From positions 22,677,090 to 22,741,089 of the forward strand of contig CM054821.1 of NCBI GenBank assembly GCA_028984105.1: a stretch of 64,000 nt of DNA. The letters are read 5' to 3'. The translations under genes and the position numbers were made by a program. Under the pieces are notes generated by a model, which saw nothing but the letters and a program-made list of their open reading frames with translations, searched no databases and had not been told where the DNA came from. Below are positions 1-11,537 of this stretch, in pieces (the stretch's first letter is position 1; every line of letters starts with the position of its first letter). The stretch is from Lavandula angustifolia. Lineage: Eukaryota; Streptophyta; Magnoliopsida; Lamiales; Lamiaceae.

Positions 1-1152
1 AGAATTAAACACATGTTTGAAGTACAATTTTGACCAATAAATTTCATAAGTTGTAAGTTGTAAGTTGTAAGCTAGGGTGAGGCGGCAGCAGCCTTCTCTA
101 TTTTGGCCCTCTTGGTAGAGAATTTTAGCTTTTAGCTTTGTGTTCCAAATGCAACACATAAACTGAACGCTATAAGCTAGTTGTACCAAACATCTCCTAG
201 ATCTACACCATTGTATGTTAGATTTTGAATTATATCGCAGACCTTTATATTTGATGTATATATATTGTATTGATTTTCATAAATGTATTAATGTGACATT
301 ATATATCTATTGATAGAACAATAAATTAATATAATTAAGTGTTATTTAAATTACACAAAATTTCTTAATAATAATAAAATGATGTAATATGTATTGTATT
401 TTTTTCAACTTTTAAGTATTTTTTTATAATAAAGATATTATGTAGGAATACTATGCAATATTTTAACTATGGTGTCACATGTATGGGAGATAACTACATC
501 ACATTAATTATAATGTCACAAACTGTGCGGCAAAAAGTGTTGTATGTCTTGCTATACTTAACACAAAACTAATTTGCGACAAATATTACTGTCGCAATAT
601 TATGCAACACTTAAAATCTAATTTGCGACAAATATTACTGTCGCAATATTATGCAACACTTAAAATTTGATGCTACAAGAGTCGTGATATTCTGTCTGAC
701 GTTATATCAATGCATAGTCGACCCTGACGAAAAAGAGGCCATGTGCGACAAAATAAAATGGACCCTTTGTATCGAGGATAAAGGAGGTGTGGTCCCACCT
801 CGCGTCATCCCAAAATCATGCAAGACTCGATTTTTATACATATTTTTCGAGAAAAAAGAATCCGCCCTTATAATCATAAATAACATTTGTAGCACAACTT
901 TGTACATACACTTTTTTATGTTGAAAATACCAAAAAAAAAGTTCATTTAAAAAAAATAAAACAAACTAAATAAATGAGAATCAAAAGCTCAAATTCTATA
1001 GAATTAAAAAAAAAAAAAAATTCTTATGTTGAAAATACCAAAAAAAGCACATCATCTCTCTCGATCAGTACGTGATCTTTTTCTGTTTTTAATTTTCATG
1101 TTTGATTTCAAGAGGTTTAGAATAGAATTAATTTGTTTATTTGGACAGTGGC
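1..1152. other. Intergenic, repeat-derived AT-rich DNA
   Basis: No gene was recognised here. The first ~210 bases resemble the end of a MITE family also present at 54332-54777: they share a run of 'aagttgtaag' and 'gttccaaat' motifs near the end. Positions 569-666 hold a two-copy tandem repeat, listed separately. A poly(A) run lies near 1007-1020. Short open frames around 651-950 have no codon pattern or family resemblance I could defend. Confidence 0.6.
569..666. repeat. Two-copy 49-bp tandem repeat with hairpin
   Basis: The 49-base unit starting at 569 is repeated directly from 618, nearly identically. Each unit contains the inverted pair GCGAC...GTCGC around an AT-rich loop, so each could form a small hairpin. 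No coding role is apparent. Confidence 0.8.
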
Positions 1153-2680
1153 GATCCGACAATGTACGAATCTTACTGGAAATAATTCGGGTCGAGATGC
1201 AATGTGACTATGTCCGGGTTTCAATCTCTCAGTTACTTCAGCAACGGCAAAAAACTCTGCTGGTTTTTGGAGCAGAAGCTCGAGGAGGAGATCAAGAAGC
1301 TCCATAGCGCCGCCGTCAACGCCGTCGTGGACGGCGGCCACATCGTCGTCGGAACAGGGTCGAGTCAGCTCATTCTTGCCGCCCTCTACGCCCTCTCGGC
1401 TCCCTTAAATCTGCCTAACCCAGTCGACGTCGTTGCAGCTGCTCCATATTACTCGGTGAGCCCCATGAGGCTTTGACTTTTTCAGGTGCTTAATTAATTA
1501 AGGATTTAGATCTTGAAGTCAACTCTATAAAAAAGGAAATAAATATTACTAGGATACAAAACCCTTGTCTCCAGCACAAACATTAGTAACATGAACATAT
1601 ATATTCATATGGAACATGATGTGACATTACAATTATGAACTAGTCAGAAATTGTGGGATAGAGAAACTTTTCCTTGATTATAATTATTTGGCTATGATTT
1701 TGGGTGCAGAGTTATCCAGAAATGACCGACTTTCTGCGATCTGGGCTCTTCAAATGGAAGGGCGATATGCTCGGTGCATCAAAGAGGATGGGCCCTACAT
1801 AGAATTCGTGACGTCACCAAACAATCCGGACGGTTGTATAAGGGAGGCGGTGGTGAAGGGCGGCGGAGGAATGGTTGTTCATGACCTCGCTTACTACTGG
1901 CCTCAATACACCGCCATGACATCTCCTGCAGATCAAGATGTCACGCTCTTCACCGCTTCCAAATGCACTGGCCATGCAGGATCAAGAATTGGGTATATAC
2001 TTATTTATTGATCTATCATGCATGCTACTTATTACTATTAATATTAACTTATTATAACTGCTTTTGAGTTGTTTCTTGAACTTATTTATTCTGGTTGTGT
2101 TAGATGGGAGGTTGTTCGAGATGAGAATGTAGCTAAGAAGATGGTGGAGTTCATTGTGCTCAACACGATTGGAGCGTCGAAGGAAGCGCAGCTTAGAGCT
2201 GCAAGTGTAATGGAATTGATCTCCTTCAGCTGCCAGAAAAGGAAGCCTTCTGATCTTCACAACTTCTTCCAACACAGCCACAAGATGATGGCTGAAAGGT
2301 GGAAGAAACTAAGAGACATTGCCAAGAATACACAACTCTTTCACATACCTAAATTCCCATCTCACTACTGCAAGTTCAGTAGACAAGTTACTGAAACATA
2401 TCCTTGTAATTAATTCAATATTTTTACATTTTTTATCTATGTGAAAAACTATGTGTTGATTGGTTTGTTGTGAATCTTGACAGCTTTTGCATGGGTGAAG
2501 TTCAAAGAGGGAGTTGATGCGGAGCAGCTTCTTCAGGAGCATAAGATTCAAACCAGAAGCGGAAGGCAATTCGGGGTTGAACAAGAGTATGTAAGGATAA
2601 GCATGTTGTGTAGGGATGATGAGTTTGCTCTGTTTCTGCAGAGGCTTTCCAAAATTCAAGCAACTGCAAATGGGAATTAA
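1153..2680 (+). pseudogene. TAA1/TAR-family tryptophan aminotransferase pseudogene
   Basis: TAA1/TAR enzymes are PLP-dependent and convert L-tryptophan to indole-3-pyruvate in auxin synthesis. Four exons are visible: about 1153-1455, 1710-1992, 2104-2405 and 2484-2680, each with GT/AG borders that keep the family frame. Exon 1 reads the conserved GDPTMYESYW block and then hits an in-frame TAA at 1189-1191, before the SYFS..CWFLE and VVGTGSSQL blocks. Exon 2 starts in the frame of exon 1 (SYPEMTDFLRSGLFKW) but loses it between about 1760 and 1785. The downstream half (GPYIEFVTSPNNPDG, then TASKCTGHAGSRIG with the PLP lysine) is in another frame, consistent with a 1-bp loss. Exons 3 and 4 are intact to the stop. 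The usual N-terminal start is not visible upstream. A truncated product from the ATG at 1204 would still meet the frameshift, so I read this as a pseudogene. A sequencing error at both sites is the alternative. Confidence 0.8.
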
Positions 2681-3002
2681 GTCTTAGCTTGCATTTATTT
2701 TATTTCATTCTTTTTTGGCACCCATGACTTATCTAGGCATTGTGGTGATCAAGATGATTTACTTTTTTTGTCTGAATTTTCTTTGAGAGAGATTTTATTT
2801 CAATTTTACATGAATATTTTCTTCATGTGAAACTAAAACTGTCAACTATCTTACAATGTGTATACAATTGGATGGAGCAGAGTGAATAAATAGTTACAGC
2901 TCTCTCATCCTGCCTCAGAAAGAAGAGATATTCTAGTATCTTTCTTACATTCCATAGTAAGAAGAAGTAGACTTGCTGCAAACTTACTAGGAGTCTTGAA
3001 TC
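2681..3002. other. Intergenic between two convergent gene remnants
   Basis: This 320-base stretch holds presumed 3' flanks of the aminotransferase copy (+) and the LysM kinase fragment (-). No RNA gene or repeat was recognised. Confidence 0.5.
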
Positions 3003-3710
3003 TCATCTGCCACTATGAACTCCACTGAAAATCTGGCTGCTCCCTCCTAGTGATGCTTCCCATTCAATCGATGACATTCTAAGTCGAGCTAATGCAATGA
3101 CAACCTCACGCATCTCTGGCCTATCTACTGCCTCTTCACTTAGACACCACTCTGCAATCTCAGCCATCTACAGGATATAGAAGCCTCTTATGAAGATACA
3201 TTCAACCTACTAAACAAAATATAAGGCCTAACTGCATGAAAAACAAGAGAATAGTAATCACAGTTACCTTGTAAACGTCTTCTGGAGGATAATCGTCTTT
3301 CAAGTGTACGTCTATGATGGCTTTCAGAGCAGATTCTGGATCTTCTTCATGGAAGATATTGTTGACCTGATCAGATATTGTAGAAAATGCAAGTCTTTCA
3401 GTGTGTGATGGACTTAAATGGTTCCTTGGAGTGTCTGCTAATTTTGTGCACTTACTACTGTAATGAGTGACTTCATCTTGTTCTGTTTGTCGCGGATGAG
3501 TGCACGTTGGCCAGTTATGAGCTCTGCAAGAAGTACTCCAAATGCAAACATATCAGTCTTAGTAGTCACTTGAAGCTCTTTCACAGACCTGCAATAAACC
3601 ATTTACTTTTATACACTGCCACCAATTTGGAGACATTTCATTGTATAAAGCTGATTGATGGAGATGAATGCTTACTCAGGAGGAAGATATCCAGGGACCC
3701 TACACCTGCT
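3003..3710 (-). pseudogene. 3' fragment of a LysM-domain receptor-like kinase (LYK3-like)
   Basis: Only the C-terminal part of the kinase domain is present. Exons on the minus strand: at least 3710-3676 (PGYLPPE, the end of the activation segment), 3588-3456 (SVKELQVTTKTDMFAFGVLLAELITG), 3366-3268 (VNNIFHEED...DDYPPEDVYK) and 3167-3003 (MAEIAEWCLSEEAVDRPEMR, ending in FSGVHSGR and TGA at 3003-3005). Introns have GT/AG borders and phases agree. These blocks match plant LysM receptor-like kinase 3 proteins, which sense chitin-type ligands at the plasma membrane. The ectodomain, transmembrane segment, ATP-binding lobe and HRD motif are absent. A hAT-like element starts six bases upstream, and past it I find no kinase exon. 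The family's VGTPGYLPPE reads only with a 2-base loss before PGY. A truncated, non-functional duplicate is most likely. Confidence 0.72.
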
Positions 3711-4417
3711 AAAACTAGGGGTGGCAAAGTAGCGGGCCGGGCCGGGCCGGCCCCGCCCATTGGGCTTTTAGCTATTTACCGGGTCGGGTCGGGCCCGTCC
3801 GAAAATCAGTCGGGCCCAGAAATCTTAAGTCCAGCCCAGCCCCGGGCTTTCGGGCGGGCGGGCGGGCTTAACCCGAGTTTTTTTTTTTTAATATAATCGA
3901 AATTCGAAAGTTGAAAGTTAAAACCAACAAAAATAAATTAAAAACAACTTTAAGTGCAAAATATGAGTCTTTTGATGAGTTGATATTTGATAACAATTAA
4001 CAAAACAAGTTAATAGATTGGTCTATGATCGAAACCTCAAACTATGAAAGACTTGAGACGTTCGAATTCCTCTTTTTCTATCAAAATTCTTTCTTTTTAG
4101 TCTTGATTTTTGACCTACAACAAGATAGAATAAATAAGTTGGGTATAAATTAATCATTCAAAAATCAAAACAAATAAAAACAAACAAAACAAATAAAAAA
4201 ATATAATTAACAATTAATTTCGGACGGGCTTTTTTAGGCCCGAAACCCCGGGCTTTTTTAGGCCCGAGCCCGGTAAGCCCGAGGCTTTTCATCGGGCAGG
4301 CTTTTTTAGGCCCGGTTCATTTCGGGCTTCTATTTTTGAAGCCCAACCCAACTCCGGGCCCGGATACCCCGGGCCGGCCCATCGGGCCTGACTCATTTTG
4401 CCACCCCTAGCTAAAAC
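3708..4417. mobile_element. Non-autonomous hAT-like element with 8-bp target duplication
   Basis: The element spans 3716-4409 (694 bp). It starts TAGGGGTGGCAAA and ends with the exact inverse TTTGCCACCCCTA. The flanking 8-bp direct repeats GCTAAAAC at 3708-3715 and 4410-4417 are identical. Eight-base target duplications and this terminus are typical of the hAT superfamily. The subterminal ~150 bases on both sides are rich in CGGGCC/GGCCCG motifs, possible transposase-binding sites. The centre is AT-rich and codes for nothing recognisable. Confidence 0.92.
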
Positions 4418-5244
4418 TGGGTCTGCGAGTCCTGCTAGATTGGTCGACATTTTAAATATCGGTTTCCATCGTAATCGCCTAACATTTATCGTAAATTTGG
4501 TTAGGGAGGTTAGAGCAAACATCCAATCTCCCTTTATGATATGGTGATTGTGAAGGCGGAAAAAGAGAAGAAGGTGCATCTTCTTGCTTCACATTTCTCA
4601 TGTCGATCAATCATTCATCTAATTAAATTCATTAGTGGTTTGATATCGATATTAGTGGAATAATTATGCCAAAAGTCAGAAATTTATTAATCGACAAATC
4701 TTTGTAATAGTATTTTATTGTGTAATAAAACTCTGTATACGCGAATTACCCACGCTCAATTGGTGAATTAGGAGTCTTGCTGACAGTGGCGGAAGGAGGG
4801 ATGGGCCAGGGGACCAATGCCCGGCCCTTGAATTTTTAGATTTTTTAAATCAAATGATAAATGTAAGATTGTAGGTCAAATCCGAGACCTTTAGAACAAA
4901 ATACGACGGCTAGTTTCACTATAATAAGAACTTTTCTAATATTTGTATAAAAAGGGGAATACTGCTATATTTAATAATTACTTAATTAGATCGTGAGTTT
5001 GGGACTTGGGAGTTTGACTAGCTAATGCTTGCTTAGTTTCGTATACAACTATGAAACATGGTATTTTCTGAAAAATCAAGAACATGATATGTCAATTATA
5101 TACATATTTAAATGTAAAATACAAAAAAAAATTAAAATGGATAAAATGAGGTCTTAATAATATAACAATAGTAAATTATGCATTTATAAGATCAAATAAT
5201 TATTTTAGGAAAAAATTCAAGACAAAAACATAGTAAAATATATA
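4418..5244. other. Repeat-derived intergenic DNA
   Basis: No gene is recognised. From about 4786 a GC-rich stretch (cagtggcggaaggaggg...ggcccttg) looks like the end of another degraded TE, with AT-rich filler after it. A minus-strand open frame around 4430-4579 continues into the hAT end but has no family resemblance. Confidence 0.45.
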
Positions 5245-5433
5245 CTCTTTCTGTCGAATAATTATTGTTTCATTTTTCTTTTTTAGTTGTTTCACAATTT
5301 TCAGACCTATTTTCTAAAATAGCAAATTATGATAAATATTTCATTAATATTTTTCATAACTTTACACATAATTAATAATTTTTTAAAATAAATGTCAGAA
5401 AAAAATAGGACAAGATTTATGGGACGGAGGGAG
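5245..5433. mobile_element. Stowaway-like MITE
   Basis: This 189-bp AT-rich element is bounded by TA dinucleotides (5243-5244 and 5434-5435). Its right end reads GGGACGGAGGGAG and its left end is a mutated inverse (CTCTTTCTGTCG). That terminus and the TA duplication are typical of Stowaway (Tc1/mariner-related) MITEs. The better preserved copy at 55692-55883 supports the call. Confidence 0.8.
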
Positions 5434-5924
5434 TACATGAGAGCGGCGGTAACATTCAACTCTTGAAAACGATGATGAAATATCTTATTGTATCGAAAAA
5501 TATCTGGATTTCCGTACTTACTTGGTTTGGACTAATAATAATAGAGAAGCGTTGTCGACGATCGACCTTGTTTGACTGGATAAATCAAAATTAGAAAATT
5601 GGTAGTGCGATGGCGACATAAATGGGGCTGCCGGCTGCCCCTGCCCGTGAGATTTTGTTTAATTAGTGTTCATACGACCACAACGTTAGATGGAGTTCTC
5701 GTCGGATATTCACTGTTAGTCTGTTACAATTTTTATGTCTACACTTGTGCGATTCACAAAAGTTGCTTCTCTCTCTTTCTTACGCTAAATTAATTTCATT
5801 TCTATTTCTACTTTCTAGGATATTGATAGAAGAGAGAAGTCTTTACATTACTCTTGCATGTGTATACTGAAAACTAGAAGGTATAACATGAATCCTATAC
5901 AAAAAGGATTTGGGGAGCAGTTTA

Positions 5925-7026
5925 TATCAGAAAGGTTATTCTCCTCTAAATATACCAATTTTTTTCAAATTTCCTTTTTGCATACGAACTTTCAATTTAG
6001 CTCATAAATACATCAACTCTTCATTTGTTTCAAATTGCACACCGATCAAAAATTCGGCAAAACCAAAGCTGAAGTGGCATTTTCAGCGTGGCGTGGCTGC
6101 TGACTTGTCGAGTGAGTCATAATCAATCTTATTTGATTTTTTAATAAATACATAAATTCTTTACAATTTCTCTTTTTGCATATGAACTTTAAATTTGATT
6201 TTTTTTTACACAATTGAAATTTATAATTTTTTTAATTAGTATTTATTTGTAATAAGATTTTTATAATGAATGACTGAATTAAGTTGAACAAACCGATTAA
6301 ATAGGTTTTTTAATGAAGATTAAGAGATCATGGCAAAAGAAAATGACAAGATCATCGAATCTAATGTGTCGATTCGGTGAAATGAAATTGAACAAATTGA
6401 GAAATTGCAGTGATTTAAGAAATAGAATCATGAGGGAATCGAATCTCCTTTATTCCTTTTGTTATTATTTGGTCAAAAAATGAGGTTTAAAATCAATAAT
6501 TGAGAATTGAATTCAAATACATGTAGAGATTGGACAATGAATTATAGAGAATCAAATATAATGAAAGAAACTCACTACAAAAATTCAAGCGAACACTTAA
6601 TAGGAGAATTAGGGTTAAGCTTGATTTGGTTAATTGTCTATTTAATCTATAAAAAAATATTTTGATCGGTTTCGATAATTCAATATAAAAATCTTATTAG
6701 AAATAAAAAATAATTAAAAAAATTGTAAATTTCAATTGTGTTCCAAAAAAAAAATTTAAAGTTCATGTGCAAAAAGGAAAACTGTAAAGAGTTCGTGTAT
6801 TTATTGGAAAATCAACTAAGATTGATTATGACTTACCCGACATGTCAGCAGCTACGTCACACCGGAAAATGCCACGTCAACTTTGATTTTGCCAGATTCT
6901 GGATCGGTGTGCAATTTGAAACAAATTAAGAGTTGGTGTATTTATAGGCTAAATTGAAAGTTTGTGTGCAAAAAAATAATTTAAAAAAAAGTTGGTGTAT
7001 TTAGAGAAGAATAACCCTATCAGAAA
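5925..7026. mobile_element. Non-autonomous Mutator-like element with long TIRs
   Basis: The element is 5934-7017 (1084 bp). The first ~270 bases are repeated in inverse orientation at about 6745-7017, including matching blocks around the GTCAGCAG/CTGCTGAC and CACACCGATC/GATCGGTGTG motifs. The ends read GGTTATTCT... and ...AGAATAACC. The flanking 9-bp direct repeats TATCAGAAA (5925-5933 and 7018-7026) are identical; 9-bp duplications are the Mutator hallmark. The short open frames inside lie in the TIRs and AT-rich core and are not genes. Confidence 0.88.
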
Positions 7027-9180
7027 TAGGAAAGATATATAAGGTCAAAACTGTCCAGTGTATACTTATGCTTTTATCATAAATAAAGGTGTTAGTATTA
7101 ACAATTGAATAGTTTTTACCTTCCAGTCTTAATAGAATATAATATCATAAGGTTATTATGTATAATCAGGGGTCAGTTTGTATAGTATTTTTTTTTTGAA
7201 AAGTTACCATATTGTTTCTTTAAATTTAGAAAATTTTCTCGATTTCACAATTATTTCCATATGTACCACACCATTTATATAACAGTTTTTTCAAGTGCTA
7301 CATGTTTTCCATGTGAATTGTTTTTTAAAAGTTGCACTTTTGCCTCATTAAAATTATAGATTTACACAATTACACCGCTATAATGTCAGAAGTTGCGTCG
7401 AGGCATCTAACACAATCAAATGATAGTTTTTGGTCTAAATTCCATGCGAATATTCTAAAAAACCTCGGACACAAATATTCCAGATTTACAACTCATTTAG
7501 AAAGTCTAATTTATTATTTTTATATATGTTTCATGCATTTTAGTTATTTTAAGTCATTATATATATTATAAGTTAAATTGTTAACATTCATGTATACATC
7601 TAAAATACCTAGTTTTGATTATGGACCTTCAATTCATCCTTCAACACAACATTAGAATTCAATGTTGGCCCGTTTACCAGACACATATAGAGGCTAATTA
7701 TGTGTAACCGCTTCAATCTATAAATATTAATCTTATTTGAACTTATAACTTTAGGCAAAACATAACACATGATTAGACCATCCAAAGGGACAATTAGGAA
7801 ATACTTTTAGTTGTATAAAATTTGTAATTGATTGTTGAAGTTAGTGAGTTATACTCGCCTCATGAAAATAAAACGGGCCTGACCTTTTCTCGGCCCGCAA
7901 GCTGAGACTGCTAGCTAAGCAAGCATATCAAGCCCAACCATTCCATGAAATAATTCAACCATTCCATGTTGGACTATCGACTATCTATCTATATTTCTTA
8001 AAGGAATATACGAACTACTTATCGTTGGTTGGAGATAATATTATTTATTTATAATTATTTCTAAATAATGTTTTAATTTGTTTTTATAATGTTTAGGTAT
8101 ATTGGAATTTATAATCCTCAAAGTATAAGCGTTCGAATTGGTTCTTTATCTTCTATTTTTAGTTAATAGGTTCCAAATTCTTGAAATTTGAACGAATTGA
8201 TCCATCCCTTAAAATTTCCGTTAGCCAACAATGTTTTTAAAAAAATAATAAAATAAGAAAAGAGTATTTTTAGTATATATTTGCTTAGGACTAATTCAAC
8301 CAAATAGTTGAAATTTTTTAGGACCAATTTAACCAATTTTTTTTACTGAGAAAATTTAGTTAACTCAAATATTTTGTAATATTTTTAAAAATATTTTTAA
8401 TTTATACTTTTTTAGTAAACAAAATTAATTTAAAAAAAAAAACTAATTTAATTAATTTTTCTACTTAACAAAACTTTTCAGTAAAAAACCTAAATTAAAT
8501 GATGTAGTTTTGAAAAAAAAAGTTTTTTAGTTAATTAAAAACTAAAATAAAAAATTGATCGAATTGATACTCAAAATCTAAAATATTATGAGGAATTGAT
8601 CCTTAATAAATTTATAATGAAAATACCTTTTTCATTTTTTATTATTAATTTTATGAATAAACAATCAAATTGATACTCCATTTTTTCTCATAACATTCGC
8701 ATTATCGTTTCACTTTTAAATGGAATCATATACACCTAAACATCTCAATTCATTCACCACATTCGTCCCTTCACCTTTCCTATTACATTTAAATTGGTCC
8801 TACATCTTTCAATGAGTCAATTAAACCAACCAAAATTTTTTACTTGAAGGAGAAATTAATCAAATAAATGTATGTATTTCAATGTTTAAAATGAGTTAAT
8901 GCTACGAGAGAGCTTTGCCAGCAGAAAGGAAGGTAAGGTGGAAGGGAGGACGAATATGACAGACGAAATTAGAATATTTAAACTTACATGAACTCGAATC
9001 CGATTTCAAGCTGCAAACCAAAAGCCACTTAGGAACCAATATGCATATTTCTTTTACTCATTGGATAACTAAGACTAAATATGCTTTCAAATATATTTTA
9101 TACATAATCCTTATATGTTTTATGTCGAATCATAAATGTATAAAATTTCATGATTTATACATAATAAATGCAATTTTTAT
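7027..9180. other. Long AT-rich intergenic stretch
   Basis: No gene or complete element was recognised in about 2.1 kb. The composition is very AT-rich, with poly(A)/poly(T)-type runs and scattered TE-like words. The open frame at 7332-7571 is AT-driven and resembles nothing I know. Confidence 0.5.
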
Positions 9181-9187
9181 GCATAAA

Positions 9188-9516
9188 GGCTCTATTTGGA
9201 AGAGTTAATCAACAACTTATTTCAGTTTATTCTAAAAAAATAAGAGCTTTTACGCGCGCTTGGGGGTTTATGAAAACATGTTATGCATAAAATTTTAGCT
9301 TATTTTCATAAGCTGGTAGGAATACATTATGAAGTCAAAACAACATATGAAAAATAGACCCTCATATCAAATCTCGTTACAATAGTTTTTTTAAACTATA
9401 TTTTATTTTTTCTTTAATCAAGTGCTTATATATAAATGTATCCAAACGTTAAAAGTTTATTTAATTCAAGTGATAAGCATTTATATTATAAGCTCAAGCT
9501 GTTTTCTCAAACGGGG
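9188..9516. mobile_element. Possible hAT-like MITE
   Basis: The left end GGCTCTATTTGG and right end CAAACGGGGCC form an approximate inverted pair around an AT-rich core with 'ataagct' inverted words, as in plant MITEs of the GGCC..TTTGG type. A clean target duplication was not found, so the ends are approximate. A Stowaway-like scrap (actccatccgtatcattgatcttg) follows at about 9529-9600. Confidence 0.4.
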
Positions 9517-9640
9517 CCAAAACATATACTCCATCCGTATCATTGATCTTGCACCGTTTCCTTTTTCAAGGTGTCCCACTTATCTTGTACCATTTGCTTA
9601 TGCTTAAAGTTGCTTAAAGTTGTTGTTAGGCAAAAGTTGA

Positions 9641-9895
9641 TAATGTTTGGAATAATATAAAAAAAACAGCTTAATTTTAGAAAAAACAGTTTTGCAAACA
9701 CTGTTATAAGCTGTTTTTCAGTTTCTTTTAGCTTCTACTTTTAAAAAGCATCCCCTAACCAGCTTATAGGCTTCTGCTTATTCTGGTTATTTTAAGCACA
9801 AAAAAGCCGAAACACTTATTCCGAACATTAAAAAATGTGTTTTTACGATCAGAAAGCCCAAACACAGCTTATTTAAGTTGTTCCAAACACTACCT
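9641..9895. mobile_element. Short MITE with TGTTTGGAA / TTCCAAACA ends
   Basis: An inverted pair (atgtttggaata on the left, gttccaaacacta on the right) bounds an AT-rich core with the word 'agctgttttt'. The stretch at about 55321-55631 has the same layout and similar words (gtgtttggaatag ... aaacactac), which suggests a family. No target duplication was resolved. Confidence 0.5.
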
Positions 9896-10440
9896 AAGTA
9901 GTTTGGTAACGTCTTGTTTAAAAGTGAGAATATACAAATTAATTTGATTAACAATTTTTTTATCAATCAATATTCCATATCTAATTAACAATGAAATTTA
10001 ACAATTTTAATTTAATTAATTACTAAATATAGCATATTACGTATTGAAAATGAGTACGAAATACTACTACAAAACAAGTAGTATGAAATTAAACATGTAT
10101 GCAAAATTTCAAAATAACTACTTAAAAGAATATGAAATAATTTGAGGTGCGTTGGCCGTCTTGTATCCGTACTTGGTGGTAGATATTATCCATCAACATC
10201 TCTAATCGAATATTAAATAATTATGGTTTGTATTTCTGTTTAATTTACATGTTACCATACAACAATTAGGTTTATCTGATACATAATAGTAGTAGTAGTT
10301 ATTGCAATTTGTATATATATATATATATTAAAAAAACACAAATATCTGTTCTACCTGAAACTCAAATTTAGTCCCATAACACATTGAAAGCGAGTTTAAT
10401 TAAACGTGGCATTTACATAAATTTTGGGATATACATAAGA
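9896..10440. other. AT-rich spacer with an (AT)n tract
   Basis: Nothing coding was recognised. An (AT)n microsatellite lies at about 10311-10328, and the rest is AT-rich unique-looking sequence up to the MULE terminus at 10441. Confidence 0.5.
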
Positions 10441-10644
10441 ATAGCCTATATGGATAACTAGAAAAGAATTATAGCCGGTGTTTTAAAAATGTAAGTTTTT
10501 TAGCCACCTTCCATTAAAATAATAATAAATATGAAATATCAACTATCTTCCTATGCAAATGTTGACCTTTTCTGACAAAAAGCAAAAATAATTTATTTTC
10601 ACATTAATTTCTATACAAGTGTCTTTCAATCGCCACAACTACCT

Positions 10645-10830
10645 CTTAATCGCCTTTCAGTAAAGCTCTCATTTTGAATGACTATTTTCGTTTTTATCAA
10701 ACAAAAATTCAAAAAATTTGTGTGAAAAATTAAGAACCCTCTTAATCCCCTTTCAGTAAAGCTCTCATTTTGAATGACTATTTTCGTTTTTATCAAACAA
10801 AAATTCAAGAAATTTGTGTGAAAAATTCAA
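10645..10830. repeat. Direct duplication, ~96-bp period
   Basis: The block starting CTTAATCGCCTTTCAG at 10645 recurs at 10741 with very few changes over about 88 bases. It lies just inside the left end of the Mutator-like element and looks like a subterminal tandem duplication. Confidence 0.85.
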
Positions 10831-11052
10831 TCCAGAAGAGAATTTTTGTTAGTTAAAGCATATCAAAAGTATGGAACTGGTAAGTTATTTGGTTTCATAT
10901 TGGATTGTGCAATTTCATATCTCATTTTTCATATTGGATTGAATAATTTGTTACTAGTTTTTTTTATATTTTTAATTATGATAGGATTAGTAGATTTAAT
11001 GTGTTTATTTATATTGTGTTCACTTAAATATTATTTATCATTGTATACATTA

Positions 11053-11084
<32 letters not shown>
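11053..11084. repeat. (AC)n(AT)n microsatellite
   Basis: About eleven AC units are followed directly by AT units. Length polymorphism would be expected here. Confidence 0.95.
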
Positions 11085-11089
<5 letters not shown>

Positions 11090-11124
11090 TCATTTATATG
11101 GAATTATGTGTTGTTTATAACTAG

Positions 11125-11400
11125 GTGATTGAGGATTAGATATTCGCCATCGCCAAGCTAGGCAACGACGATTATAGTTTATACTCGTCATAGCCTAGCT
11201 AAGCGACAACGATTATAATTTATACTCGTCATCGCTTATGATGGCGATTATAGTTTATACTCGCCATCACCTAGCTAGGCGATGACGATTATTGTATATA
11301 CTCGCCATCGCCTAGCTAGGCGATGACGATCATAGTATATATCACCATCGCCTAGCTAGGCGATGAGGATTATATTTTATACTCGCCATTGTCTATAGTT
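11125..11400. repeat. Tandem array of palindrome-bearing ~48-50-bp units
   Basis: Five to six degenerate units follow one another. Each has CGCCATCGCC, then the palindrome CTAGCTAG, then GGCGATGACGATTATAGTTTATA. Because CGCCTAGCTAGGCG is self-complementary, every unit can form a hairpin. Related GGCGATGGCGA and CGCTTGGCGGTAATA words occur at 12260-12480 and 14865-15050 within the same element. Confidence 0.85.
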
Positions 11401-11537
11401 TATAATCACTACCGCATGACCATAAAAACCCCTCTCTGGTGATGTCAATTGATGATGATATTTATTATGGTATAAAATCTCCACTGCTTAGTTAATCGTC
11501 ATCATCTACTATAATAATCGAATTTATCGTATTACAG

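Noticed and set aside
651..950. 99-codon ORF on the plus strand upstream of the aminotransferase
   Set aside because: It ends in poly(A)-derived lysines, starts inside a tandem repeat, and has no family resemblance.
11125..11400. Regularly spaced palindromic repeats resembling a CRISPR array
   Set aside because: Units are contiguous and degenerate without unique spacers, and the DNA is plant nuclear inside a MULE.
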